From positions 186,001-250,000 of the forward strand of contig NW_015961957.1 in the NCBI RefSeq assembly GCF_000497045.1: DNA of 64,000 nucleotides, written 5' to 3'. Origin of the DNA: Kalmanozyma brasiliensis GHG001 (lineage: Eukaryota > Basidiomycota > Ustilaginomycetes > Ustilaginales). Of the stretch, positions 50,469 to 62,200 are shown piece by piece. Numbering within the stretch: position 1 is the first letter of the stretch; every line of letters starts with the position of its first letter. The notes under the pieces are model-generated. The model had not been told where the DNA came from, ran no database searches, and saw only the letters and a list, made by a program, of their open reading frames with translations. The translations under genes were made by a program, and so were the position numbers.

Positions 50469-52285
50469 TTAATGCCTTGCGGCTACCGTTGTCCTCCTAG
50501 ACTGTACATCCGGCGTTTGCGAGATGACCTCTCCCGAACAGCATTGCTGCATGCACCGTCCTCGCCGCCTCGCTTCTCTCCCTATGACCATCTTGCGACC
50601 ACAACATCCCTTGGAAGCCGCGTAGATCTCATTCCTACAGCTGAACCTAGCACACAGCTCTCGATTGCACGATCGTCCCCAGGAACTTCAGTCGATTCTT
50701 TAACGGCATACGTTCCAAACGCCATTCGCCGTCTCGCCTTCTCCATGGAAGATCCGTCGCTCCTCTCATGTGGGCCTCCGCACACCATGCTGAGGAGAAG
50801 CTGTCCATAAGCAGCTCGTGGATCTGCACTCACTCAACATCGAAGCCTTGCCGCGAGCGCACGCTTGTTACGCTCGTTACCGCCAACAGCTTTGTTCAGC
50901 CTCTGTGGTACAATCTCAATGTATAATATCACAAGCTCTGAAGAACGCAAGCAGGCGGCACGAGCACGAGCACTCTTCATCCAGCGAGACTAGCCTCGTG
51001 CGCTTCCACCATGATCCAGACTTCGTCACCATCAACAGCCTTCCAAGATGGTTTCCAATCCACAATGATGGCTCGACTGGCTCCTGGTTAGCTCGCTCCG
51101 CAGAGGCAACCGAGCCTCTCGAATGACGCCGTTTCGTCGGGTGCCATCTGGTCGTCTTCAGTGGAATTGTACCGTCTTACCGCGTCTTGTTTCTCGCTCT
51201 TCCTTAGGTTTCCTGTCGTCTCTGGTCTCTCTGGTCTCTTTGCAATGCACACATTCTACGCATGAACGGACGTCGGACCGGCTCGAGGTTGTCGACTCAG
51301 CATGGTGGACTAGCTTGAATGTGAAGCAAGTGTACGAGCATTTTCGCGACCTCTTTTTTCGTCAATCCTTTTCTCGTCGTGCATTTTTGCGACAGATGTC
51401 AAATCACGTCGAGACCTGGAGTGAAGCTCAAGGTGTTGTCACGCCGAGGAGACGACTGCGATGCAGCCGGGTGTTGCAGCTGCCCACCGAGATCTCCGTG
51501 CGAGGTTGCCTTAACTTACGAGCGAGCTCTGGTGGTCAGCGCGCTGCGCCTCGGTGGGAACCTCGTTTCGGCCTCCGCTTTGGCTTCCCCGCACTATCAC
51601 CCCGCACCGTCCACCCCTTTCGGCTTTGGCATCCGAAGACGCAATCGTCTTTCCATACACGGCATCGAAGCGAGATACGTTCCCAGATGAAACTGCACGT
51701 CCGGGACCATGACCCAGAAGGCTTTGGTACACGTCAACGCTTGTGTGGTGACCTTTCCTGGTGGGAGAGCAAGCAATTTCCTCCCGAGCTTTGGCCACCT
51801 CATCGGGCCCTGAAAGCTTTCGAACCTTGACAGCATGGTGCTTCGTCCTAGGATGTGGACCTCGAACACTGCTCACGGAAACCCAAGCACCAGTATGGAG
51901 GCTTTCTCGCGGTAAGGAATCGGTGACGGTGACGCTGACGGGGCCCTCAGGTTTCTACAGCTTATCGGCAGAGCAAGAGCGTGACGCGCTCATCCTCCTC
52001 CACCCACGAAAATAAAATATCGCCTCTTTCACACCCTTTTTTAGACAGGTCACCACAGGTTACCGCCCGACTCTGAGACTGCGCTGTCCGCGCAAGGGTC
52101 TCCCTTACCCCGGCGGCAGGACCTTGGCGTCGCTTCCTCTCCTCGCCTGTTCCAGAAGATCATATATAGCTGCGCCGAACTAGAGGTGACGTGGTCACTG
52201 CCCACCTGGACTCGACCTACAATCCCCCACACCACCACCTGCTCGAACGACCTCCTTCTCAGGTCAACGACAGTGCCCTCTCAAG
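50469..52285. other. intergenic between Igo1 and P450 genes
   Basis: 1.8 kb. A 235-codon plus-strand frame at 51123-51830 is present but has no domain, an unnatural composition and overlapping minus-strand frames, so I do not call it. The 3' part holds the P450 promoter. Confidence 0.5.
52161..52168 (+). promoter_or_regulatory. TATA box of the P450 gene
   Basis: ATATATAG, 118 bases before the P450 ATG, in a region otherwise free of such runs. Confidence 0.45.
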
Positions 52286-53995
52286 ATGCAGTACAAGCTA
52301 TCGAGCTCTTCGCTGCTCGACGAGTCGCTCCTCGGGCAGCTCGTTGGCTTTGTCCACGCGCACCGGCCTACGACCCTCCTGGGCTATGTCGTGCTCGCCA
52401 TCGGCACGCCCATCGCGCTGCTCTCACTCTTCATCGTCTACGCGCTCTCCCGGATGCTCTACCGTACGACCATCTACCACTACTACATTTCTCCGCTTCG
52501 CCATCTGCCCGGGCCCAAGCCCAAACCGATCATCGGCAACATGGACGAGTTCGTCGGCAAACCCGGAGCGCGAGCGGAGATCGACTGGGCGCGCGAGCAC
52601 ATGAAGGACGGCGTCTACCGCTCGACCTTCCTGATGGGTCGTGAGGCGGTGCACTTCCACCGCCCTAAGGCGCTGCGTAAGATCCTCGTCGAAGACCCCT
52701 ACAGCTATCCGAAGCCGCCGCAGGCGTGGAAGCTGCTCGGTCTCATCGCCGGATACGGCCTCCTCACCGTCGAAGGTGACACCCACCGCAAGATGCGCAA
52801 GACCATGAACCCCGCCTTTTCGCTCACCAACCTCATCGAGCAGTTCCCCGTCTACTATGCAAAGATCTATCCCATGGTGGAGATCATGAAGCAGAAGATC
52901 GACGAGTCCGGCGAGACGAGTGCCATCATCGACTGTGATTCGTGGGCCAACAAGGCTTTGCTCGACATCATCGCCCTGACCGCGTTCGGTTACGACGCAG
53001 ATTCGGTCAACAACCCGCAGAACGAGCTGGCCTCGGCGTACCATGCCGTGACGAGCATGCAGAACGGACGCAACCAGGCGAGGCTCAACATTGTGCTCAA
53101 CCTGCCCTTTGGCGATACACTGTTGGACTTTGCCTCGGACGTGTATGGGTGGGATTGGTTCCTGAAGCGCTGCAAACCGGGCACTGTGGGGCAGACGATC
53201 TTCCAGCTGCTCAACGGCATGCATCGCGTCAAGAACGTCTCCAAGGAGATCCTGTACAAGCAGCTCAACTCGGGCGAACGCGCTTCGTCCGTGGGCACCT
53301 TCAAGGCGATCATCGATATTATTGAGGAGACGCATCTGTCGGAGAACGATGGCAAACCGAAAAGCCTCAAGCAGGCGGAACGGGATATGATCACTCAAGT
53401 GCTGACGTTCCTCGGTGCAGGTCACGAGACCACCGCCTCAGGTGTCTCGTGGACGCTCTGGAACCTCGCCTCTCACCCCGAGATCCAGGACAAGCTGCGC
53501 AAAGAATGCAAGGAGTTGATGGACCAAGACGAGCGACCGCCCTATTCGGCCATCAAAGGGCTCGCCTACCTGGATGCGGTGATCAACGAGTCGATGCGTG
53601 TCACCCCACCCGTTCCGCGCACCATCCGCATCGCCAACAAGGCATCCACCATTGACGGACTCTACGTCCCCAAAGGCACACTGCTGCCCATCTCCAACCG
53701 CGCCATCAACATGGACCCCGAAGTCTGGGGTGAGGACGCAGAGGAATTCAAACCCGAACGCTGGTTCAACCTCCCGGAAAAGTACGACAAGACGTTCTCC
53801 ATGATCACCTTCATCGCTGGCGCCCACGCGTGCATCGGCAGGACCATGAGTTATCTGGAGATGAAGGCCGTCATCTGCATCTTGGTGTCTAATTTCAAGT
53901 TCGAGCCCGTGTCGAAGGATCAGGAGCCCATTATGGATACTCTGATCACCATGAAGCCGCAGGGCGGCCTCAATCTTAGGGTGTCCAGGGTCTAG
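52286..53995 (+). CDS. cytochrome P450 monooxygenase
   Basis: 569 aa, single exon. An N-terminal membrane anchor (about 33-58, LGYVVLAIGTPIALLSLFIV) is followed by the Pro-rich hinge LRHLPGPKPKP, typical of ER-bound P450s. Also present are the C-helix block HRKMRKTMNPAF, the I-helix oxygen-activation motif AGHETTAS, the K-helix ExxR (ESMR), the PERW motif (FKPERWF) and the heme loop FIAGAHACIG with axial ligand Cys516. The heme loop has His where most P450s have Arg two residues before the Cys. It is not CYP51: the substrate-recognition and heme sequences differ. The substrate is unknown. No other secondary-metabolism gene lies beside it. Confidence 0.93.
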   Translation: MQYKLSSSSLLDESLLGQLVGFVHAHRPTTLLGYVVLAIGTPIALLSLFIVYALSRMLYRTTIYHYYISPLRHLPGPKPKPIIGNMDEFVGKPGARAEIDWAREHMKDGVYRSTFLMGREAVHFHRPKALRKILVEDPYSYPKPPQAWKLLGLIAGYGLLTVEGDTHRKMRKTMNPAFSLTNLIEQFPVYYAKIYPMVEIMKQKIDESGETSAIIDCDSWANKALLDIIALTAFGYDADSVNNPQNELASAYHAVTSMQNGRNQARLNIVLNLPFGDTLLDFASDVYGWDWFLKRCKPGTVGQTIFQLLNGMHRVKNVSKEILYKQLNSGERASSVGTFKAIIDIIEETHLSENDGKPKSLKQAERDMITQVLTFLGAGHETTASGVSWTLWNLASHPEIQDKLRKECKELMDQDERPPYSAIKGLAYLDAVINESMRVTPPVPRTIRIANKASTIDGLYVPKGTLLPISNRAINMDPEVWGEDAEEFKPERWFNLPEKYDKTFSMITFIAGAHACIGRTMSYLEMKAVICILVSNFKFEPVSKDQEPIMDTLITMKPQGGLNLRVSRV

Positions 53996-54124
53996 TTCCG
54001 CTCTGTTTATACCGGTGCTTCGTCTTAATCTCAGAATGTCATACAAGTCTCTGCTAGTTCGGTCGTCCAGTCTGCGCTCACCTGTCATGTATAACACGTT
54101 GAGCCGTCTTCGAAAGTGACAAGG

Positions 54125-54132
54125 AAAAAAAA
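54125..54132 (-). terminator. Pol III terminator of tRNA-Ile
   Basis: Eight consecutive T on the minus strand directly after the tRNA discriminator base. Confidence 0.85.
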
Positions 54133-54243
54133 TGCTCCGTACTGGGCTCGAACCAGTGACCTTCCGTTGTTAATATGAAACTCAGATGTATCTGAGGCAC
54201 CGTGTATTAGACGGATGCGATAATCCAACTACGCTAACGAAGC
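54133..54243 (-). tRNA. tRNA-Ile (AAT) with a 36-nt intron
   Basis: Read on minus from 54243. Acceptor GCTTCGT pairs with ACGGAGC, with discriminator A at 54133. The D arm GCG/CGC is short. The anticodon stem TCCGT pairs perfectly with ACGGA only when plus positions 54169-54204 are removed as an intron; the unspliced alternative has a mismatch. The T arm is ACTGG-TTCGAGC-CCAGT. The loop CTAATAA after splicing gives anticodon AAT, read as inosine at the first position. Confidence 0.92.
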
Positions 54244-54262
54244 TGTATGAAAGTGTGAGCAG

Positions 54263-54279
54263 TATATGTATATATATAC
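54263..54279 (-). promoter_or_regulatory. TATA-like element upstream of tRNA-Ile
   Basis: An alternating TA run with a single G on plus (TATATGTATATATATAC) lies 20 to 36 bases upstream of the tRNA 5' end, matching the placement at tRNA-Phe. Confidence 0.55.
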
Positions 54280-54743
54280 TGTTTTTTTCGGCTTGACTTC
54301 CCTTCCTTTTGTGATCGACAGGCTTCAGGTTTGCACTTCATCCTTCCGAATCGACAAGTGCGGTAATCTCCTACAGCACAGCAGTCTTCCACTTCGTTTC
54401 TTCGGTCTAGTGCTTCCACCTCTACGAGAGCATGCTGCTCAGTGATACGACGGTGGCTTGTGACAGAGCCTTGTCGGCGGGCACCATTTGCTGCAAACGA
54501 CCGTGCTTCAGTCGGACGGGAAATTGGGGGCAAGAATTCGTGCTGAGAGGATCTTCTTGCCGATCTTTTTGTGCTGGAAAAAGAAGAAACGTCCAAAAAG
54601 CCTTTCTGCACGGTGCGCATGGGCGAGCAGCAGCAGCAGGCCTCATGACTTGAGTCTCGCACACAGAGCGTCATTCGACATCACTATCTTCCTTACCAAC
54701 ACTTCACCAAATCACTCACACTCACACAACACAGAAAGCAACA

Positions 54744-55907
54744 ATGTCGAGTGCTACACAGAAGACGGCGGCTGCGGCACCCGAGGCGGCCAAGGAGGAG
54801 AGCTTCAACGACAGCATCTTGCCCAAGTACAAGGTGGCAGGTGAGATCTCGGCCAAGGCGATCAAGGCGGTCATTGCGGCCGCTGCCGAGGGCAAGACGG
54901 TGCTCGAGCTTTGCAACGTCGGCGACAAGGTGCTGGAGGACGAGACGGCGGCGGTGTACAAGGGCAAGAGCATCGCCAAGGGCATTGCTTTCCCCACGAC
55001 CGTGTCGATCAACCAGGTGGTGTGCAACTACTCGCCCCTGCCAACGGACGAGGAGCAGATCACGCTCAAGAAGGGCGATGTGGTCAAGGTGCAGCTCGGA
55101 GCGTTCATCGATGGACTGCCGGCTATCACGGCGGAGACGTTCGTCGTTGGAGCGGACGCCTCGAGCCCCGTCACCGGTCGTGCGGCCGATGCGATCAAGG
55201 CGGCTCTGGTTGCCGCCGACGTCGCCATCCGCGTCATGAAGCCCGGCGTGCTCAACACCGAGGTCTCCAAGGAGATCGAGGCTGCCATCAAGCAGTTTGG
55301 CTGCAAGGCCGTCGAGGGCATGCAGACCAACCAGTTTGCTCGCAACGAGATCGACGCCAAGAAGAAGATCGTCCTCAACGCCGAACCCGGTTCGCGCCCC
55401 GATACGATCAAGCTCGAGGAGGACGAGATCTACGGCGTCGACATCTCGGTCACCACTTCCGCCGAAGGCAAGACCCGCAGCGATGACAGCAAGACCACCA
55501 TCTACCGCAAGACCACCAACACGTACCTGCTCAAGCTCCAGACGTCGCGCAAGGTGCTCGGCGAGATCCAGAAGAAGGCCGCCTCGTTCCCCTTCAACCT
55601 CAAGAGCCTCGAGGATGTCAGGAGGGCAAGGATCGGCGTCCAGGAGTGCGCAAAGCACGGTCTGCTGACGCCTTTCCACGTCCTCGAGGACTCGGATAAG
55701 AAGGCCATCACCGCCCAGATCTTCTTCACCGTCGCCGTCAACTCCAAGGGCGCCATCAGGATCACCCCCGCCCCCACCTGGGCGAACGAGGACAACGTCA
55801 AGCCCGACAAGAAGGTCGAGGACGAGAAGATCAAGGCTCTGCTCTCCACCGCTGTCCGCCAGACAAAGAAGAAGAACAAGCCCGCCGCCGCTGCCGCTTC
55901 CGCTTAA
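54744..55907 (+). CDS. EBP1/PA2G4-type, methionine-aminopeptidase-fold protein (Cdb4 family)
   Basis: 387 aa, single exon. It starts shortly after a CA-rich leader. The body has the pita-bread aminopeptidase fold signature of the family: YKVAGEISAKAIKAVIAAAA, then GIAFPTTVSINQVVCNYSP, a helix-rich middle with AIKAALVAADVAIRVMKPG, and EIYGVDISVTT. A conserved basic end (RQTKKKNKP) follows. The family (human EBP1, S. pombe Cdb4, related to Arx1) has lost aminopeptidase activity and binds 60S ribosomal subunits and structured nucleic acid at the ribosomal exit tunnel. Codon bias is strong, consistent with high expression. Confidence 0.92.
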   Translation: MSSATQKTAAAAPEAAKEESFNDSILPKYKVAGEISAKAIKAVIAAAAEGKTVLELCNVGDKVLEDETAAVYKGKSIAKGIAFPTTVSINQVVCNYSPLPTDEEQITLKKGDVVKVQLGAFIDGLPAITAETFVVGADASSPVTGRAADAIKAALVAADVAIRVMKPGVLNTEVSKEIEAAIKQFGCKAVEGMQTNQFARNEIDAKKKIVLNAEPGSRPDTIKLEEDEIYGVDISVTTSAEGKTRSDDSKTTIYRKTTNTYLLKLQTSRKVLGEIQKKAASFPFNLKSLEDVRRARIGVQECAKHGLLTPFHVLEDSDKKAITAQIFFTVAVNSKGAIRITPAPTWANEDNVKPDKKVEDEKIKALLSTAVRQTKKKNKPAAAAASA

Positions 55908-56206
55908 GCGTACACCAACGTATCAGAACGTCTCGTCCACATGTCGTCAGTGGCAACGCGCAATACTCAAGATCCGTGCCTCTAGCTGTGGGCCGATTTT
56001 GACGTCTCATACCGGGTCAATCAGACCCACAAAACACATGTCTTTCACAGCAATGCGCAACGAAAAGAGAGAACAACAGCACAACTCATCACGAGACTGT
56101 GCGCAAGAGACTGCGATGAGGGATGACATCAAGCTTTGCATTGTGCGATCGAATGAACGTCTGTGTGAAGGTCCACGTGCGTGCCGCTATTGCCGCCTCT
56201 TCTGCT
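55908..56206. other. convergent 3' region of EBP1-type and Scc2 genes
   Basis: 299 bases between converging stop codons; no feature seen. Confidence 0.5.
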
Positions 56207-59200
56207 TCAAAGGGCAAGGTCATCGTACGCATCAGGGTCCTCGGGCTCCATCATCGTGCCCTCGTTCTCCACCATGGCCGCATATGCCACAATCTGCTTC
56301 TGAGCGTCCTCTTCGCTCTTGACCTCGTCCTGGCCGAACGGCATGACGCTCAAATCGAGCGCGGCCTGCATTGGGTCCGACAAGGCTCGCATCGTCGCCG
56401 GCTTGTCCGCTCCCGCACTCTGCTTCTTGCTCGGGTTGAACTTGGCGCAGCGCGCTTCGCTGAGTCCGTACAGCTGCTTGAGGTGGTTTCGCAGCAGCAG
56501 CGTCGTGCCAGCGATGACAGACATCTTGGCGACGGTGACGGGATCCACCTGGGCTTTGGAGCCGGCGGCTCCCTCTTCCTGACCTCTGCTTGCGCCTGCT
56601 GCCGTGCTTGGATCATTGCTGTTCTGTGCCGATTCGTTGCCGCTCGCCGCCATCGGCTGAGGCAAGCCAAATATCTGGGTCGGATCGACTGTGTCAGCAA
56701 ATGGCGGCGGGGCATCGCTCGCGAGCTGCAGCTGCCACTCGCCTGAGAGCCAAGGGTTGCGGGACATTCCGAATGGACTTATCAAGTCATTGCCGGCAAA
56801 GCCAACCCCTGGCGGTGGCGGTGTCCTCATGCCGTCCAGCGAGTCCGTCATGGCCGAAACGGTCAACGCATCCTGCTTGGGCAAGTGCGGTTGCATCATG
56901 TAGAGCACTTGCATGCCCGAGACCGCCAAGATCGAACGCAGCTCGCCGATGACGATGAACAGCTCTTCCATCGTCTTGTAATCGAGCGTGGCGAGGTTGT
57001 CAGCCATGAATCGTGCGAACAAAACTTCGTCCAGACTGCAGTCCGAGGCGGCCGTGTTGACATCGAGCGCCTTGACAATCTGCTTGAGGAAATCGAGTCG
57101 CGTGGCTCGACGATCTCGCAGCAAGCTGTACCATGCGCCGAGCACCGCCGTCGGCATATTTTCAACACGGAAGCCGCGCAGCGCTTGAGCCCCGGACAGC
57201 TGCAGCTGGAAGCGGAATGCAGATCGCGCGGTATCGAGAAAGCGTGCGTGCACCAATGAGGCGTGCTTGGAGGCCAGATGGCTGTGCAGTTCCATGGCTC
57301 GACTTCGCAGCTTGCGATCCTCGAGCGTCTCGAGCGACACGAGGTAAGGCACACACTGGATCGGATGAGAGAGACCCTGCATCACGGTATAGCGCAGGAT
57401 GTCGATCGCAGTACGCTGCAGCGGTGGATTCGAGACCTCCAGTGTCGCCTTGAGCACATCTTCGGAGTAGCGCTGCATCATGGCCGAGCCTACACCTGTG
57501 TCGGCAAAGGTCTCCGTATTGCCCACGAGAATCGTCATGTCGACGCTGCCGGCATCAGGATTCTCCGGCTTGCGACGTCCAGTGCCAGCGGTAACGACCG
57601 CATTGTCCGGATTGCGGCGTGCAGAATCAGCGCTGAGAAAGTCAAGGATGATCTTGAGCAGAGTCGCGCGATCCTGCAGCGAGCCTGAGGCGAAGATGTC
57701 GTCCATCATGTTCGAAAGAGATTGACGCGTCATCAGAGTGGGATGGGCACGGAAGATGAAGCCCAGATTCTGAAGGGCTACCGAGCGCACTGCCTCGCTA
57801 CCGGACTTGTGGATATCGAGGAGAGCCTCTGACACCACGTCGATGAGCGGCCGCTTGCTCAGCGCGTCGATCTCGGGCGCCGTCTCGGGATACTTTCTCC
57901 TGATCTCGTCGAAATCAGCGTGCTCGCAGAGGGAGGCGGTCAAGGACATGAGCGTACTCCATGCCTTGTTGTCCTCGATTTTCTGACCTCTGAGCGCTAG
58001 TTGCCGCATTTGTTGTACACGCGTGAAGCATGCTTTCAGAGTCTGGATCAAAAGGCGGAAATTGTGCGTGTGCGTGGTGATGACGGCGCAGTAGCACGCG
58101 ATGAGCTCCTGCAGCAGGTGTAGACCTGCCTTGGGCGGTGGTCGGTTGACGAGAGGGCGGAGACTCTTCTCGAGTGAGTCGGCAAACGCCAACGCCGTCT
58201 TTGGCATGTGAGGCAAGCAAGAGCGGAAGATCCTCAGGAGCAGGTCCATGATCTGCACTTCCTCGCCCGTTTGTGCTGCTTTGAGGTAGGGCAGGAGCAA
58301 CTTGGCCTTGGAGATGGTGAGGATGGCGGGATTGGTGGACACCAGCAGCTGCACGATGCGGATGCGCTTGACGGTATCGATGCTCGATGCGCCGCTCGAC
58401 TCGACGAGACTGTCGATCATGGAATCGCCGAGCTTCTGCAGCTTGGCGTGCAGCTCCGCTGCCTCGCCCTCCGACTTGTCCTTAAAGAGCCGTCGGAACA
58501 CCTCTTCCAGGGGGGAAGGACGCTCCTTGATCACATCTGCGACCGCCATGATGGTCTCGATGGTGTCGGCCACCTTTCTGTCCGCCTCGGTCTCTTCGGA
58601 CGAATCTGGATCCATGTCGAGAGCAACGACTTTCTCTTCTGCTTTGAGGGCACCTTCGACGCTTCCGTCCCTCGATGGGGAAAGACCCGCAGGCTGGACC
58701 GCAGCGACATCGGATCGCAATGGGCTTGCTTTGCGTCGAGCACCCAGACGACGTGTGTCGATGTCCATGTCGAGCCACATCTCGCCGATGGTGAGAGCGG
58801 CCATGTCCTGAACGACCGTATCTTCGTCGTTGATGCAGCGCACAATGCGAGCGCAAGCGTCGATGCGGATCTTCGGATCGTCCGTGGCCTCGAACAAGCT
58901 TTTCAAGAGGCGGACCATGCGTTTGCGCACCGAGAGACCGGTGTCGAGCACCCTCGCAGCCACTTGCTTGTAGTACGTGGGGATATGCTGCGGCTTTCGG
59001 AGAAGGTAGCTGCCAAAGAGAGCGACTGCACTGTCTCTGACTGCATTACTCGAGTCTCGAAGACGCACCTCGATGGCGCTGCGCATGGATTCCTCATCAA
59101 GTAGATCGGGGTCAATTTGTGCGATCCGGTCGATACCGCGTAGGGCTTTGCTGCGATTCGCGATGAGCGGATTGTTGAGGCCTTCGACGAGCAGGTCTCG

Positions 59201-62200
59201 CAGCGTCGAATAGGAGATCATTGAGCTGCTCGCAATCAGCGCACGCTCCGAAAAGTCCATCGCTTTGTCGAGCATCTTGTCGTCGGCAGTGAAGACGTCG
59301 AGCGCTGCATCACTGACGGCCGAGTCGAGCCCTGATAGCGTCACCATCGCTGCATCAAGCTCTTCGCGGAAGTGCTGGAGCTTGGCAATCGGCACTGCGC
59401 TGTCGTCTTCCGAGTTGTGAAGCGCAATCATGTCTTCCTCCGCCTTGGCCCAAGCGTTCGCCAAGTCTCCCTCAGCCTGAACCATCAAGAACTCGAGGGC
59501 ACCCTCGGTCGACAGATCCTCGCTGCTGCTCTTGGCGAGGAACTGGTGGATGAATTTGTACGCTCGCACATACTCTCGGATGGCGGTTCGATCGCCTTCG
59601 CGCAACGCTCGCAGCATCGAGAGGAAATCCCACGATGTCCACTTTCGGCGCTTGCTCGGGCTGCCCGGTTCCGACGTGCTCGTCGATTGAGATGGCTCGT
59701 TCGTCGGACTGGCCGGTGTGTCGACGTCGGCGGGCTGCAGTTGAAGCTGACTTTGACGCAGTCTCGCAGCGACGAGACTGAGCTGCTCGAGCGCCACCCC
59801 CTTGGCGTCAGGGTGACTCTTGGGATCCTCGAGGTAGGTGCCAAAGACGCGGCAGAATGCGCTGAGCATCAGAGCCGCTGCGGGCCATTCCGGCAGATAA
59901 AGAGCGCTGAGGAGGTCTTGGATGAGCGACTCGATCACATAGGCGTGGCTCATCTCCTGCGACGATTTAGCCACTTTGTTCTGACCGATTCGCTGCATGA
60001 GGTAGCCTGCGATGGATCGAGCCGATGCATGGGCGCCCTCGAGACCTCGCTTCCAGATGGCAATCTCGGTCTCGCGAGCATGGTTGCTGTCGGGCTCGCT
60101 GGTGGCATTGTACGCTTCGATGACGACTTCGAGCGTCTTGGTTCGCTCTGGATCAGCATCGTCTCGGTCTTCTGCTTCGTCCTGGTCGTCGTTTCCCCGC
60201 GAAAGACGATCTGCTGCGGATCGAGCGTAGCTGGCCACGCCATGCGAGGCGGCCTGAATGAGTTGCAGCAGGAGTGCGTTGATCGAGTGGATGCCCTTGC
60301 CGTTGCGCAGGCTATACTGCCGGCGGTTCTTCTTCATGTCTGTCAGCTTGGTCAGAGACGTGAGGATCTCTTCGATCATCCACTGTCGTTGGTCTGGCGC
60401 CTTTGCAAAGATGCTGCGAAGCAGATTGAGCGCTGGCAATCGGAGCGTCTTCATCGAGTTGGTGCCACCGAGAGACTGCAGCGCAGAACGGCCACGCGCC
60501 GAGGCTTTGGCTGTTTCGCTGGACGCGCCTCCTCCGCCGGTCGCTTCAGGCTCGAGCACGAAGAAGGGGCCAAGCGCTAAATAGACGGCGCTGATGACGA
60601 TGGAGTCGGACAGGGAAAGCGATGGCATGCGTACCATGCGCTGCACCAAGAAGAGCGCTGAGCGGAGGTGCGCAAAGAGGTCCGAGAGCGTGTTGCGACA
60701 GAGGATGCCGGTGCTAGAGGAGGTTGACTCGTCTCCATGGGCGGTGGCGGCCTTCTTCTTGCGGGCCTTCTGCGGCGCCAGAACGTCCATCAGCAGGACG
60801 AGATTCGCATGAGGCGCAGTGGCGGCGCTGCCTGAGCACGCTTCGATGAAGGGCAGAATGACCTTGTCGAGCGATACCTTGACGGCGTCGAAGGAGGAGC
60901 GGATGTGGTCTTCAGAGAGGATCTGTTTGGGAAGCACATCTCCGGTGAGCATAGCGAGGCTGCACTCGGCCGCTAGCAGAGCACGGTCCATGACGGCAAA
61001 AGTGGCGTTGAGCTGTTCGAGCTCTTCGTCGACGGAGCCCATCTTTTGAGCAACTTGAGCAGGGCCGTCCTCTGCCTGGTCTCCCTCTTTTGGAGTGTTG
61101 GCACCTCGCTCGTCTGCGTCGGCATCGAGGAAATGGTCAGGCGAGCGGGAAGGCTCTGGTGTCTTGGAGGACGACTTGCCGCGATCCTTTCGACCCTTTT
61201 TCTTCTGCTTCGTCGGTGAAGCTGGTTCCGAAGCCAGGGCTCGGTTGGTCTGAGACGGAAAGGGGTCGAGGTTCTCGCCGACACGTACTACACGCTCTAG
61301 AATGGACAGAAGTCGGATGACATCCGGCGCAGGGATCGTGCCCAGGCTCGGATGGGTCGCTGGTTGAGGTTTGCCTGACATGGTCGCAATTTCGTTGTGT
61401 GGGCGCGAGCACAAGACGATGAGCTTGATGAGCTTCTGAAGCGCGGCTGTGCGCAAGACCAGAACCGATCGAGCACCGCCCCCAGAGACGGCCGGCGACT
61501 CGATGATCTCGAAGAACGGGTCAGCGGCGGACGAGAGGCTCTGACCGGGAAGTATCTCGTGAAGCGAATCGCGGTCGGGCAGGGCGTCGTCGGCCTCGAA
61601 GAGATCTTCGATGAGACCGCACAGCTTGGCGATAGGCACCTTGCGTTGTGAGCTCTTGACGGGGCCATTGCTCATCTTCGCCAGGCTCTTGGGACCCTCG
61701 GGAACAGGACCAGCCTCGAGCGTGTCGATCATGTCGAGGCCTTCCCATTCGCTCCCTTCTGCATCTATGCCCGAGTCGCTATCTTCGACGATCTGGTTCA
61801 TGAGATCGGACAAAGACTTGCGGTCCTGCTTGTTCTTCTTCTTCTTCTTCCTTTTGACTGACTCGTTCTGACTCGAACGTTCGTCGAAAGGCATGGAGGC
61901 TTGCGAGCGGAAGCCAGGATGTGATCCGTAGTCGTCGACGTCATGCATTGGAATGTCGACCGTGACCTCTGGCAGCATGTGCATGTCGTCATCATCATCG
62001 TCATCGTCGTACTTGACAACGACAAGGGCCTTCTTCTTGTTGTTCTTTTTCAATTTCAGAGGCTTAGGCTGCGCAGCTACGAGACCGCCCTGCGACGAGC
62101 CGACCGGCGATTCTGGCACCTGGAGATTGAAGGTCGGAGCTGGAGCCGCTCGCTCGTCCTTGAGCTTCTTGACACGCTTTTTCTTGGGCTTGTCGGCGGC

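Noticed and set aside
51123..51830. 235-codon plus-strand frame between Igo1 and P450
   Set aside because: Arg/Ser/Pro/Phe-rich with no domain, overlapped by minus frames, and in a promoter region; probably chance.
52286..53995. CYP51 (sterol demethylase) identity for the P450
   Set aside because: Heme loop and substrate-recognition segments do not fit CYP51; only general P450 motifs are shared.
59372..60580. 402-codon plus-strand frame
   Set aside because: Antisense to the Scc2 coding exon; no domain.
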